Assembly (NCBI GenBank): GCA_015680685.1
Contig: MNCI01013788.1
Location: 4,675-63,418 of the forward strand
Origin: Gnetum montanum
Taxonomy: Eukaryota; Streptophyta; Gnetopsida; Gnetales; Gnetaceae
DNA: 58,744 nucleotides
Direction of reading: 5' to 3'
Shown: positions 48,052 through 57,871 of the stretch, piece by piece
Position numbering within the stretch: the stretch's first letter is position 1
Layout: each line of letters begins with the position of its first letter
The notes under the pieces: generated by a model
What the model saw: the letters and a program-made list of their open reading frames with translations, nothing else
Database searches by the model: none
Told to the model about the DNA's origin: nothing
Translations under genes and position numbers: made by a program

Positions 48052-50788
48052 TTATCCGGAATCGCAAATCTCTGGCGCATAGCATTGAAGTATGGCCTGG
48101 ATTTTCTCCTCTTCAGTTTGGGGGTCTTGCATCATCCATGCAAATGTTCCAATGTTTGATGGAGTCGACACCTCCCATGGGCAGGGTAGTTGAGGAAACA
48201 TTTGATTTTCCTTGACATACCAAGCCACAAACACCTGTCATTCCTCCTCGTAGGCTCTAGCTTTGTCTCTGTATTCTTGAAAATTGGCAAGCCATTATTA
48301 CGATACCCTTTTGTCCCTGGTAGCTTGCTTTAACCACCTCAAGTTTAGAATATGCAATCTCGAGTTCTTGCAATATCTTCTTGAGTTCTGAAAATTTTGT
48401 TTCATATTTGATGTAGGTGGTGGCTACCTATTGCACAAGCTCCATTCTCAGGTGCCCTACTATTAACATGGCAAGGTTGGCATACCGTAGGTTTGCCAAC
48501 TCCATGTATTCTATAAGATCCTAGATCTGCAAGTCCTGGTTCTTAACTTTCGCCTAGTGGGCAAATGCATAAGTGTCCAATATGGCCCATAAATCAGTGT
48601 GTTGAGCACTAATAATGTTGATGTGGTCCTTGGCCATACGGATCTCCTTCTCAATGATCTTCTTATACATCCCCACCTGGTCACAGAAGTGCTCCTTGAG
48701 CTTTTCATGCTGTTTAGCCTCATTTTTCCATGCGCTTATTTCAATAGCCATCTTCTGGTGGATGGTGCATACCTCCTCCATTAAGATGGTTCGATTCTCC
48801 CTGGCTAAATGATTCATGTCTTGGTTGACCTGGATGAATTATTCTCGCAACTAATGGAAATGTTCTTCGAGAACATTCTTTTTCTTTTCCATAGAAGTCA
48901 ACCGAAGGTTGTCAGCAACAAGCTGCTTATTTTCCTCTTATAAGGCCTTGAGTGCCTTGGTATGTGCATAAGTTTGCGCTTGTGCTATGGAGGCATCCCA
49001 AATAGCCTTCTTTTTTTCTTCTACCACCTTCTTATTCTCCGTTAGTAGTTTTGTCAGTTGCTTAGTTTTGAAACTGTCCAACTGGTCTACGAGAATGAAT
49101 TGCAAAGGGTCCCGTTGTGCTTCTTATAGGGTCATGAGCATTTCTTGCAATTTTTGCACCTCTACTTTAGCGTGCTCAGCACTCATCTCTGTTAAGACCA
49201 ACTTCCCCTTGGTGGAAATGAGGTCTAATTGAATTGCTGTAACATCTTGAGGGATGTCAAACAAGGATGTCATTACTTTTCCTATTTGTAGCAATCGATC
49301 AAGTACATCCTCATGTTCTACAAGAGTCATTGAGGTTCCAACCAAAGTTTGAGCATCCCATGCTCCTGTGTGATCTGTCAGTGGCACAACAGGTACATTG
49401 AATGATTCTTTAATGTGATATGCGACCACTACTGCGACTCCCGCTGCATCTTGGTGTTGCATAACCACCACTGTGTCCCCTTCACTAGTTTCTAATTGCA
49501 CTTGGAATGACGCAGAGTTCCCCGAGATCTGTTGTGACCAAGTGCTCTCCCCTCCTTCTGTATGGATGGACACTTCACCCCTTGCATGATCCAAAGAAAA
49601 TATGGGTTGTATGACATCGTCGATGACGTGGAAGAGATTTGCATCATCATGACTTCCCCAACTGACCGTCTCAGTGATGGCCCTAAGATGGCTCATCAAC
49701 GGTCTGTAATCTTGTGGCGGCAATAGTGGTTGATCCTACTAGCCTGTGCTAGGCATTGCTTCTTGTTGTTGGCTAGGTCCTATGCTTGGAAGTTGGCTGA
49801 GCCCTGCAAGTTGAGTTGCAATTGGCCCTATCGTTTGTTCCTTTTCTTGTTTCAGTCCCAGCATCTCACCAGTGATTTTCCTTGCGGCTGGTGGCTTTAA
49901 CAATTTAGCATATGAAGCATTTTGGGCTTTTTAGAGAACATCATTGGTGTATCATCTAATACCAGCATGTTGGCACAGCTTTCTGATAAAACAAGGGAAG
50001 GGTAACGCAAGCTTCCCTGTCTTCCATTCTTCAAACCGCCTCAGGATCTCTGTAAAGTATAGATGAGGTAGGTTAATATTAACCTTTCCCATCAACACTG
50101 CACATCCTCTTGCCACATATGTTGAAATCCTTTTTAAGCCCTTCGTGGGGAAGAGGTGATACGTTCCAATTTTAAAATAGATCCTCTCTTCCATCATCAA
50201 CTCTTCAAATGTCTTATCCTTGTCATATGCCCTTTCCAACCAAACTCATCATGAATCAGGATTTGAATGGATAGATGACTGAGAAACCTTTGGCCCTATA
50301 TTCATAAGGTTTAATACTTCTAAAATGGCCTGAACAAAGAAATCGACCATCACACCACAAATGTTAATGATGGTGCCTTGTTCTCTCTTGTGCCAAAATT
50401 GGTATGTTTCCCCTAGGTACCAGGCACTGCTTTTAGAGAGGATAGGCCATAAGGAAGACCCTTTGAGGTGGTCCCTAATAGCCTCAAGAGCAAACTCTAC
50501 AAATGGTTCAAAATTTAGTTCCACAATCACCGTAGTGAATGTGGACCTTTCATGGATAGCCTGAACATAGTCCTAGGACAACATGAGATGTTGTTCCTGT
50601 TCAGGTGCTGCAGTAGCTCCTCCTTCTACCTACCTTAATTGTATAGTAGCAAGGTCTTCTTGGTGAATTCTAAATAATTGTTCCTCCTACGCTTCATGTT
50701 ATCTGGCATGAACTTGTCCTTTGCCTCTCCTAGGTCATTTGCTTCCACCTTGAGCAGGACCTTCCTGTTATCCGCATTTTGGGACCAT
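48052..50788 (-). pseudogene. Accessory ORF of the pol-less element (putative plant transposon protein-like, coiled coil)
   Basis: One reading frame runs from an ATG at 50788 to about 48300 (~830 codons); a frameshift then leads to a C-terminal stretch ending ILQCYAPEICDSG at 48052. In order: a basic/Gln-rich N-terminus; a globular part with EPFVEFALEAIRDHLKGSSL and NICGVMVDFFVQAILEVLNL; then RISTYVARGCAVLMGKVNIN, LPHLYFTEILRRF and LALPFPCFIRKLCQHAGI. This order resembles the 'putative plant transposon protein' domain (G-V-VDFS-EAIN-LLG, then LL-A-L-G-KINL, then LPFP-LIT-L---AGV). A Pro/Gln linker, a Glu/Thr/Val-rich middle (49723-49124) and a coiled coil (48817-48400) follow. The ATG lies directly behind an AG acceptor. 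Stops are scattered, many explicable as C-to-T decay. Function unknown. Confidence 0.65.
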
Positions 50789-50830
50789 CTGCAATCACAC
50801 GGGGCCAATCATTAGTAAGGTTGTTTCCAA
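50789..50830 (-). other. Splice acceptor directly before the accessory ATG
   Basis: Minus strand reads ACTAATGATTGGCCCCGTG then TGATTGCAG and ATGG. A branch-like ACTAAT, a short pyrimidine-biased stretch and an AG abut an in-frame start codon, suggesting a spliced mRNA for the accessory ORF. The donor is not fixed; AAG|GTATGA near 50845 would be too close, so a donor in or near the promoter-proximal region is likelier. Confidence 0.5.
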
Positions 50831-51256
50831 CGTTAGGTCATACCTTACTGCTTTCCTTAATTTATTTTATCTCCATGTGATTTTTTTTGAAAGATTATAA
50901 TAATGAGTCCTTTTTACTTAGGTGGTTTCCAAATTTAGTTTCCTGACATACCTAAAGGGATGAAATTATTTTCGGCACAATTATCTTTAATATTATAACT
51001 AATTACCCTTGATAATGTCCTTCGGGTGATGATAAATTCCAAAAAATTTATGTGTTATTTTGCATGTGTTCCTCCCCCACGACTAAGCTGAACACTCTAG
51101 GTTCAAGTAGGTTCAGATAGAATGAAAATCGGAGGACCAGCGATCGAGATATAGGTATGAAAGCAAGGGTCATGCAATCGCAAGTTGTAGAAAGAAATGC
51201 TAAAAACTCCCCCACATGAATGGCTGAAAATGATGGCAAGTTTGCGGGGGGTCACG

Positions 51257-51346
51257 TAAATATAGGTTTTATGTGACGCAATATCGCATATGTGATATCG
51301 CATATGCGATATCACGACTGACGCAATATCGCGTATGCGATATCAC
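51257..51346 (-). promoter_or_regulatory. Internal promoter-like array: GATATC palindromes plus TATA word
   Basis: 51276-51346 repeats CGCAATATCGC(A/G)TATG(T/C)GATATC. It includes a 24-bp perfect palindrome at 51292-51315, centred on CGCATATGCG with GATATC on both sides. The 16-mer GCATATGTGATATCGC (51286-51301) is identical to 46403-46418 in the LTR. On the minus strand a TATA-like TATATTTA (51264-51257) follows 12 bases later; in the LTRs the same array precedes TATAAATA by 15-17 bases. Confidence 0.55.
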
Positions 51347-51349
51347 AAC

Positions 51350-52820
51350 CTATCGATGTTAAGGCCTGACAAAAAATACCAAATTTTGGAGGTTTTTCTG
51401 AAATTAACAAGGTAAACTAAGGACATGTGGAAGAGTGTTAAAAGGTTCTAGAGTAATTTAGTTAGTTTTGAAGGTACAAATAATTATGTGTGGGTGGAAT
51501 TGATCAATAAGGCCTCGAGTGGTAAGGGAGAGAAAAAGGCCAGGTGATGGTTCATAGGAACGTTGGAATTCAGAGGGATAGTAATAAGGAAAAGAACATT
51601 GTTGGAAATATGCTGAGGGTAATAAATGGTTTGTAGAAGATGGGTCATGAGTGAAAATTACAAAAATTACACAAGTGGATCCTCCCCAAAGCAGGCTCCA
51701 ACCTATAATGCCCTTGCGTAACCACACTTAAAAGTGTCCGTGGGCACTAGAAGAGTTAAATGTAATCCACACTAGTTCCACAAAACACACACATGTGAGT
51801 ATCACCGGAATGAGGTAAGAATTCTATAGTATACAAGGCACGAATTATAATTACATGAATAGCGAGATGAGACAGACTATAGAAGGGATTGTAGAGATTG
51901 GGACATGAGGTAACTGACCTAGGGCATGGTGAATCCTGCGTGTAAGGCATGATTAATGTGTCATTAACCCGTCATTCTAAGATCAGGACGAAGTCCATTC
52001 CTCTGATCAGTGACACTGCATTGTTTCATCCCATGATGAGTGATGATGAGAGTACCATAACAACAAGGCGTACGATCACTTGGCATTTTGTTCAAGGGAG
52101 GAGTGATTTTTGCTTTGTGGCACATTTGTTTTCTTTTTTCTTTTTTTTTCTTTTTTTTTTTTTGTATGCTGAATCCAGAGAAGCCACCAACCTTCAAGCA
52201 TGGGTGCATGTCTTTCTAGTGGGACCCCCTTAGAATAGCATTCGATTTTTGAGTGCCTTTTGATTACTCTTACTCCCATTTTGTGTTAGATCTTCAAGGA
52301 TCTTAGTACAACCATGTTGCCTAATAACTCCCACAGACATCACCAAAGAGAATCCACAAGTCCCCTTGATGTCACACCCTAATCGTTCCCTCTTGGTCCA
52401 TCCTTATTCATTTTGGGTACAATGAACATGAAATTAATTTTAAGTTTTAAGAATGTCAAGAATATCATTGTACCCTCGAACAGAACCTCTTATTTGTAGA
52501 ATGGATGAGTGGGTGTAATGGGCTCACTGTCCAAATAATTGATCGTTCGAGACTCGATAACATAGAGCACACCTCAACCAATGAGCCACATGAGTGTTTT
52601 ATTCATACATGAGATTACTTATAAAAAGATAAAAAGACAAAAAGATAAAAAGATAAAATAAGAAATTAAAAAATGAAAAACTTGAAAACAAAAATTGTAA
52701 AATTGAAGAAAAATGAAAAATCTTTATTAATCCTACTTGTTATTAAAATGGGGGATATCCCCCATAACTAAATAGTTGAGCATGGCAAGGATTAATAAAC
52801 GAAAGATGAGGGTCCTTGCA
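51350..52820 (-). other. Spacer between gag and internal promoter
   Basis: No gene supported. Contains a long T-rich tract at 52133-52163 and an AAAAAGATAAAAAGA-type short repeat at 52620-52680. Minus-strand Lys-runs here are translations of the T tract. Confidence 0.5.
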
Positions 52821-52828
52821 TGTTGGAA

Positions 52829-53824
52829 TCATTTACACTTTATCATACTTACCCCATTGGGGTTCACACACTTGATTATAGTAAGCATAGTGGGGCAATT
52901 TATAAGATGTGGTTCCCGGATAAAGAGTTGACCCACTATGATACTTGGTAGTATGCAAGGATCAGGATGTTGCTCTCCATGGCTGTATTCATTGGGCCAT
53001 ATGGTTGTCGGAGTGTTAGTTGGTGGCCCTGATGAAGTAACACGAGGCGTTAGGTTCAAAGAGAAGGATGCACCACAGTGTTGGCCTTGTGCTGAGTTGG
53101 AGAATGCAGTGGCCTTGGAACTGTGTTGTCCCTTCCTATGGTCATGTCTAAAGAAGGGACACCTTTGATGTTGCAGAGGTATCTCACTATTTTTGGCAAT
53201 AGTAGCACAAGTAATGTTCGTGGGTTGTTGCTGTGGTGTAGACACTTCAGGAACAATTGGTGATAATGTAGAAGGAGGAAAAGGATGAGAATGTTGAAAT
53301 TTGGGAGAATTGTAAGGTACAAAAGGTGATAGTTGTGTTGAGGACATGGGCTGATAGTATTGAGGAGAATGGTAATAGGGTGAGATAGAGCATGTTGACC
53401 CAGTTGAGGAAACAAGATATTGGACTAGATAAGCATTTGGATTTGGATGATATGAAGGGTGTCTCCAGTTTAGGGATGGCTTCCCCCACAATTGGGATTT
53501 TTGCCACTGTGATCGAACACAGTATCTCTATACAAACTCTAGGTGTAACGTGCTTCCCTAATGCTCATATAAATGTAACAAGATTGGGCATTGGCCCTTG
53601 GGGTGATCGTTCAGGTAAATGTTGCATTCATGCGTATGATCGGTAGTTGAGCTCTTATTTTCCTCATCCCTTCTTCCTGAATGTCTAATGATATTTTTCC
53701 CTTCTTGGGTTGTCAAAACTCTATCTCCAATAATATCAATATATTCCCCACACTTTTTATGTGTCCATTCCAGCATCTTATTGATCTTTGCCTCGATTTC
53801 CTCTAATGATTTTTGTATCAACAA
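52829..53824 (-). pseudogene. gag C-terminal part with zinc knuckle, pol-less element
   Basis: 53824-53558 reads IQKSLEEIEAKINKMLEWTH and ends in CNIYLNDHPKGQCP, a retroviral-type CCHC knuckle in which the second Cys is Tyr. It aligns with IQKYISNISAKVDKL...CNICQYEHSKGCCP of the Athila-like gag at 31.9-32.2 kb. After a frame change, a 220-codon open stretch (53491-52829) is rich in Pro, Ser, Gln and His, as in the C-terminal tails of Athila gags. Nucleocapsid function (RNA packaging) is inferred from the family. Confidence 0.65.
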
Positions 53825-53960
53825 AAATGGTTCTTCCTCCTTGAGATAGGTTGATTTCTCCTTTTTTGTGATTATGAACCTTTGTTAAGTTGAGATTTTG
53901 ATCCCGTTGATGTTTTTCAACACTCTCCCATCTAGCCATTTCTCCTTCCTCTTTTGCTAC

Positions 53961-54245
53961 CTACTTAATAAGCTCTTGGAATTGATGGGTTTGTAGTTCG
54001 TATATTTGACCTTGGGCATACATCCCTAGGGTCTCTCTTGTTTCATCACGAAGCCCATTAATGATATGGTACATTAGCATCTCCTTGGAGAACTCATGGC
54101 TTGGACAGTTGTTTAACAATGCATAATATCTTTCTAAGGCCATGTCCAAGGGTTCATGTTGTGCTTGTTTCCACTCTTGGATTTGTTTCCTCAAGGCTGA
54201 CACTCTTGCGTAGGTTTGATATTTTTTGTTAAAGAGTTCTACCAT
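53961..54245 (-). pseudogene. gag core, pol-less element
   Basis: The 94-codon stretch contains LFNKKYQTYARVSALRKQIQ, EWKQAQHEPLDMALERYYAL then LNNCPSHEFSKEMLMYHIIN and GLRDETRETLGMYAQGQI. This is the capsid-type retrotransposon gag pattern (LR-x-x-I-x-x-F-x-Q-x-x-x-E-x-L-x-x-A-x-x-R-F-x-x-L-L-x-x-CP-H) of plant Athila/Ty3 elements. It begins about 560 bp downstream of the primer-binding site, the expected place. The upstream part (54.25-54.75 kb) is only weakly open. Confidence 0.75.
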
Positions 54246-54788
54246 TGTTGGCCCACGTCATATTGAATTTGGTTTTAATGATCTATACCATACTTTTTCT
54301 TGGCCAACGAGTGTCATAGGAAAGAGCTTGAGTTTTTGCCAACTGTTATCAATGTTGTTCATAGCCTCTTGAGAAATTAGGGAAGTTGTTTAAATCGAGC
54401 CTAGGTAGGAAGCTCTCTTTACAATGCTTACGGGAGATTCGAATAGCCTCTTATATTTTCGTTAGGCTTGTAGTGGCTAGTAGGGGTTCATCATCATAGA
54501 GTAAGTTATGCTTTCGTGTGTTGGGACAATGCTACCTTCATTTATGTTTATAAGAAACCTCCACCTCAGTTTGCGTACTCCAATCTTCATTGTCATATAA
54601 TTCGTTGGTTCTCCAATGAATTGCCTCACTAGATGTGGCATTATCATAGTCTTGTAAGAGAGGCATGGTTGTGCAATTGTGTGTGAATTTATATGTGACT
54701 TTTTATAATTATTTTCTTCCTAAAAGATATATCGTTAACTCCAGTACAGCAACCTTGTATGATATAACTAATCTAGATAACTAGCATC

Positions 54789-54808
54789 GTCCCCGGCAAT
54801 AGTGCTAA
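54789..54808 (-). other. Primer-binding site (decayed tRNA-Asp)
   Basis: Minus strand TTAGCACTATTGCCGGGGAC abuts the 5' LTR end. Against TGGCGCCGTTGCCGGGGA (complement of plant tRNA-Asp 3' end) it shows four mismatches, all G-to-A or C-to-T. Confidence 0.75.
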
Positions 54809-55626
54809 TGATGAGTGGCAAGGTACCCCTACACTCAACCATACGAATACGAGCGTTTCACGCACGATCTGGTTGAACTCCGCAAATGGACTAGTTGTGG
54901 CATCAAGATAGTTATTCTTAGGTCACAGTTTGTTGTCTTCCCATCTGGACTAGTGTTAACTTTGTCACATATGGTTTAGTCCAGAGTGAGGTGTATGATG
55001 TGTTCCTATACTAATGCTACTCCTAGAGATAATGAAAAATAATATTGACTAAGCTAAGAGAGAGAGGGTGAGAGAGAATTTAAGCTAGCCTAAGTGCGAT
55101 GAGCATCTGTTCCTCAATCATCCGTACACATCTTGGACCTCATGCACGACTACCATTGGGATTACCAAGTGCAGATCCTAGGTACGCCACTAGGTTACCA
55201 AGTAGTCACACTTAAATGCTCGTGATCAAGTCATACTCATTCCATGTTTAATAGGATTTTAGAGTAAGAAGATGTTAACTAAGAAAGAAGTAAATAACAA
55301 TTAAATAAATAATTAAGCTAGGTGGATGCTGCAATGATGAGGTAATCTGGATCTTTATTGCCAGTCATGTGCGTGTCCAAGTACGTCACACTCGAATAAG
55401 GATGTCGTACAATTACAATCACCACACTGCAGGCATGCACTGGGAGAGAAGGGTTGAGAGAAGAACTACTGAAAACTAAACACTTAAAAGAAAATCTACA
55501 ACTAAGTCCCCCCCTCTTCAGATCTGTCTGCCTCTTATTTATAGATGAAGAGATAGGTTGTGATATCACGTACGCAATATCGCGCCTAGGCTGCAATATC
55601 ACGGCCAAAAAAATGATAAATCATCA
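54809..55626 (-). repeat. 5' LTR of the pol-less element (818 bp)
   Basis: Begins TGATGAGTGGCAAGG and ends AAATGATAAATCATCA. The TATA box TATAAATA is on the minus strand at 55543-55536; GATATC-type palindromic words lie at 55558-55605. Partner of 45645-46461. Confidence 0.95.
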
Positions 55627-55631
55627 CTGGT
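55627..55631. repeat. Target-site duplication, right copy (CTGGT)
   Basis: Identical to 45640-45644. Confidence 0.9.
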
Positions 55632-56340
55632 CATTGCATTAAATAGATGCTTCTTCAATGTATTTGGCAACCAAGAAAGCATCATTCAAAGAATAAGGCT
55701 TAGGGTAAGCTATCCTCATTTGAATATAGTCGATTACTCTAGCTTCAAAGATGTTTTATAGGTAACATTCCTCCAAATGATAGGGTAGTTTTGTTGATGT
55801 TATTATCCATTGCGAAATGAACTTGTTAATTGTCTCATTTGGAGCTTGCTTAATGATAACAAAAGACATCACACTTGTGCTCTAAGATACATTAAACTTG
55901 AAATGTTCAATGAAGGCTACAAGTAGTTGTTCTAGAGAGGTGATAGATTTATGTGCTAGGGATCTAGACCATTCTAAAGCTCTCCTAGAAAGAGAGTTTG
56001 AAAAGGATCTCAACATATTATGTGGAGCTAAAAGCATGTATTCATTTTTGAATGTGACCACATGATTCATGGGCTCTCCTATTTCCCCATTGTACTTTGT
56101 GAAAGTAGGTAGCAAAACTTCCTTAGGTAAAGATTGGTAAAGAAATGATGGACCTTATGGAATCACTTAAGACCTTATCCATGACAATAGGAAAATTCCC
56201 TTATATGGTTAATTTCTTCGCTACTTTTTCTTTAGCATTTTAAAGACATAGCATCATGTTGTTTAGCAACACTAGTAGTTGTGGATCTATTCTAGGGAAG
56301 TTGATAGCGAGTTGAGTTGTAGCAGCCAGTGATGATGTTA
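55632..56340 (-). pseudogene. gypsy gag N-terminal half (split host element)
   Basis: Reading leftwards: PQLLVLLNNMMLC near 56290, LPTFTKYNGEIGEPMNHVVT then FKNEYMLLAPHN, LRSFSNSLSRRALEWSRSLA, SITSLEQLLVAFIEHFKFNV (56115-55882), and KPYSLNDAFLVAKYIEEASI at about 55700-55640. This is a classical gag core (F-G-x-D-P-x-x-H-...-F-x-x-SLSG-ALEW-...-SLEQL-x-x-F-x-x-HF). The frame stays open to the CTGGT junction and, if one CTGGT copy is removed, continues at 45639 without a shift. Confidence 0.8.
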
Positions 56341-56763
56341 GGTTAGGATACACATAAGAAATTTGTTGGAATGACCGTAATGGATAGCATGAGAAAAAAA
56401 TACTTGTGAGATTGTGAAATATTGTGAGATCATGTACTCGGAAATAACTAAGAAATTAAACTATGAAATTCATTGTAAAAAAATTAAAACTGGAGAAAAA
56501 TTTGAAAAATATGAGAACTACTCACTTCTTCTATTATTTCAAAAAAATCATTCCAACAATCTCTTACCATAATAAGGCAACTCTTCTAAATGCTTTTATA
56601 AGAAAAGGAAAAAACACTCAACTAGGAGTTAAACTCAACATGACTACATTAAAACTCATCATAGCTAATCACTAACTACTACAAAAATATTTATTTTTTA
56701 GAAAAAAACCTACATCAAAAAAATTTTAATAATTCAAAAAGTTGCTAACCCAAATAATTTTTT
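56341..56763 (-). other. Leader of the split gypsy element, AT-rich
   Basis: No gene supported. Decayed AT-rich DNA 5' of the minus-strand gag. A 70-codon plus frame (56463-56675) is Lys/Asn-rich and not convincing. A single N stands at 56764. Confidence 0.4.
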
Positions 56764-56779
56764 NGAATTCGATAAGCTT

Positions 56780-57611
56780 GCAATGGTTCAGTTAGTAAAT
56801 CTTGATCACTCCTTTGAACATGTGTGGGCTTAATTACGCCCTTCTTCACTTATAAAGTAATCTGATTTCTATGTTAATTTTTCACGTCATTGCCAACAGT
56901 GAAAGCTTTCACAAGCATAAAAACAATAGTACTGCATTTGATGATTTAAATCAGAACTGCTAAATGGCTGGGTTGGTAAGCAACGAAGGTACCCGTGATG
57001 ATTTACCTTCAGTCGACGTTGAAAATATTAACCAGATATATAAAAAGCAATAATCTCCTGAAACGAATATAAAGGAAAACATGCATGAAAATGGCAAGGA
57101 AAAATCCCTCAAATGAAACCTTAGACATGGCCCAGCCAACGCAGGGGATTTGCATGAAATCAATAACTATTTTTATCAGTGACAATGTGACTTTACCGCA
57201 GCAACAATAAAAATTAACAATGGCAGCCGAGCGGTGATGACCCTAGGTAGCTGAATGGAGACGTTTCTTGACAAGCCGGGAGGGACGAAAAGGTGGAGTT
57301 CAGGTAAGCCATGAGTTGCAGAGCTAGGCAAGATCCACTGTTATGGCCACCTTCCTTCGGCAATACGACGCAGGCGGTTGCAGCCAAAGCAACGACCGAT
57401 TCAGATCCGGAGTTCGCAGAGGGCGTTGTAAACAAGGAACATGACATTTGTCGAAGACGGTGAGCGGCAGACACATGTGGAACGAAGATGACGGGTTCCT
57501 AGAATACCTCAGCAACATGTCCAATGGCATCCTCAGCAGCTTCCAATTGGAGGTCCGCCGTGAAGCAGTTCACGGAACGTATGACTGATAAAGTGGACGC
57601 TCATTTACACG
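56780..57611. other. GC-richer segment, possible host-gene fragment
   Basis: 56950-57600 is clearly less AT-rich than its surroundings and holds open frames on both strands. Plus strand: VAAKATTDSDPEFAEGVVNK region (57339-57460), HMWNEDDGFLEYLSNMSNGI (57472 onward), MASSAASNWRSAVKQFTERM (57524 onward), and a donor-like TTCAG|GTAAGC near 57302. Minus strand: NCFTADLQLEAAEDAIGHVA then E|GTATTC near 57508, and an 86-codon frame 57474-57214. I cannot tell which strand is coding, nor name a protein. Confidence 0.3.
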
Positions 57612-57769
57612 CTGCCTTGTTCGCTGTCATAAGCAGTTTGGATTTCAATTATCTCATTTGCCAATCCAATTTGAATAACCCTTTCGGTGTCTGCCTTGTT
57701 CGCTGTCATAAGCAGTTTGGATTTCAATTATCTCATTTGCCAATCCAATTTGAATAACCCTTTCGGTGT
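57612..57769. repeat. Perfect 79-bp tandem duplication
   Basis: 57612-57690 and 57691-57769 are identical, each starting CTGCCTTGTTCGCTGTCAT and ending CCCTTTCGGTGT. In surroundings where most repeats differ by 8% or more, identity implies a recent event (or an assembly artefact). Confidence 0.95.
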
Positions 57770-57871
57770 GGAGATAACCTTAGTCAACGAGCAACAAAGA
57801 TTAATCATTTTTGTAAAAAGACAAACAAAACAAAATAAAAAAATTATATATGATTTAAGAATAAGGTAGTT

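Larger units (their letters stand above)
45645..55626 (-). mobile_element. Complete pol-less (TR-GAG-like) LTR retrotransposon with accessory ORF
   Basis: A 9,982-bp insertion with LTRs 45645-46461 and 54809-55626, perfect CTGGT target duplication, tRNA-Asp-type primer-binding site beside the right LTR and purine-rich tract beside the left, so transcription runs leftwards. In that direction it carries gag (54.25-52.83 kb), an internal promoter-like array (51.35-51.25 kb), a splice acceptor plus ATG at 50788, a ~900-codon accessory frame to 48052, and a non-coding tail. I find no RT, RNase H or integrase, so mobilisation must have relied on another element's pol. The Athila-like element at 29.8-36.0 kb shares LTR, primer site and gag. 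Gag-bearing, pol-less elements are known in plants as TR-GAGs. It is inserted in an older gypsy gag. Confidence 0.9.

Noticed and set aside
52137-52279. Lys-rich minus-strand frames
   Set aside because: Translation of a T-rich tract.
52829-53415. Overlapping 119- and 86-codon minus frames beside the Pro-rich frame
   Set aside because: Shadows of the 220-codon gag tail frame in the other two registers.
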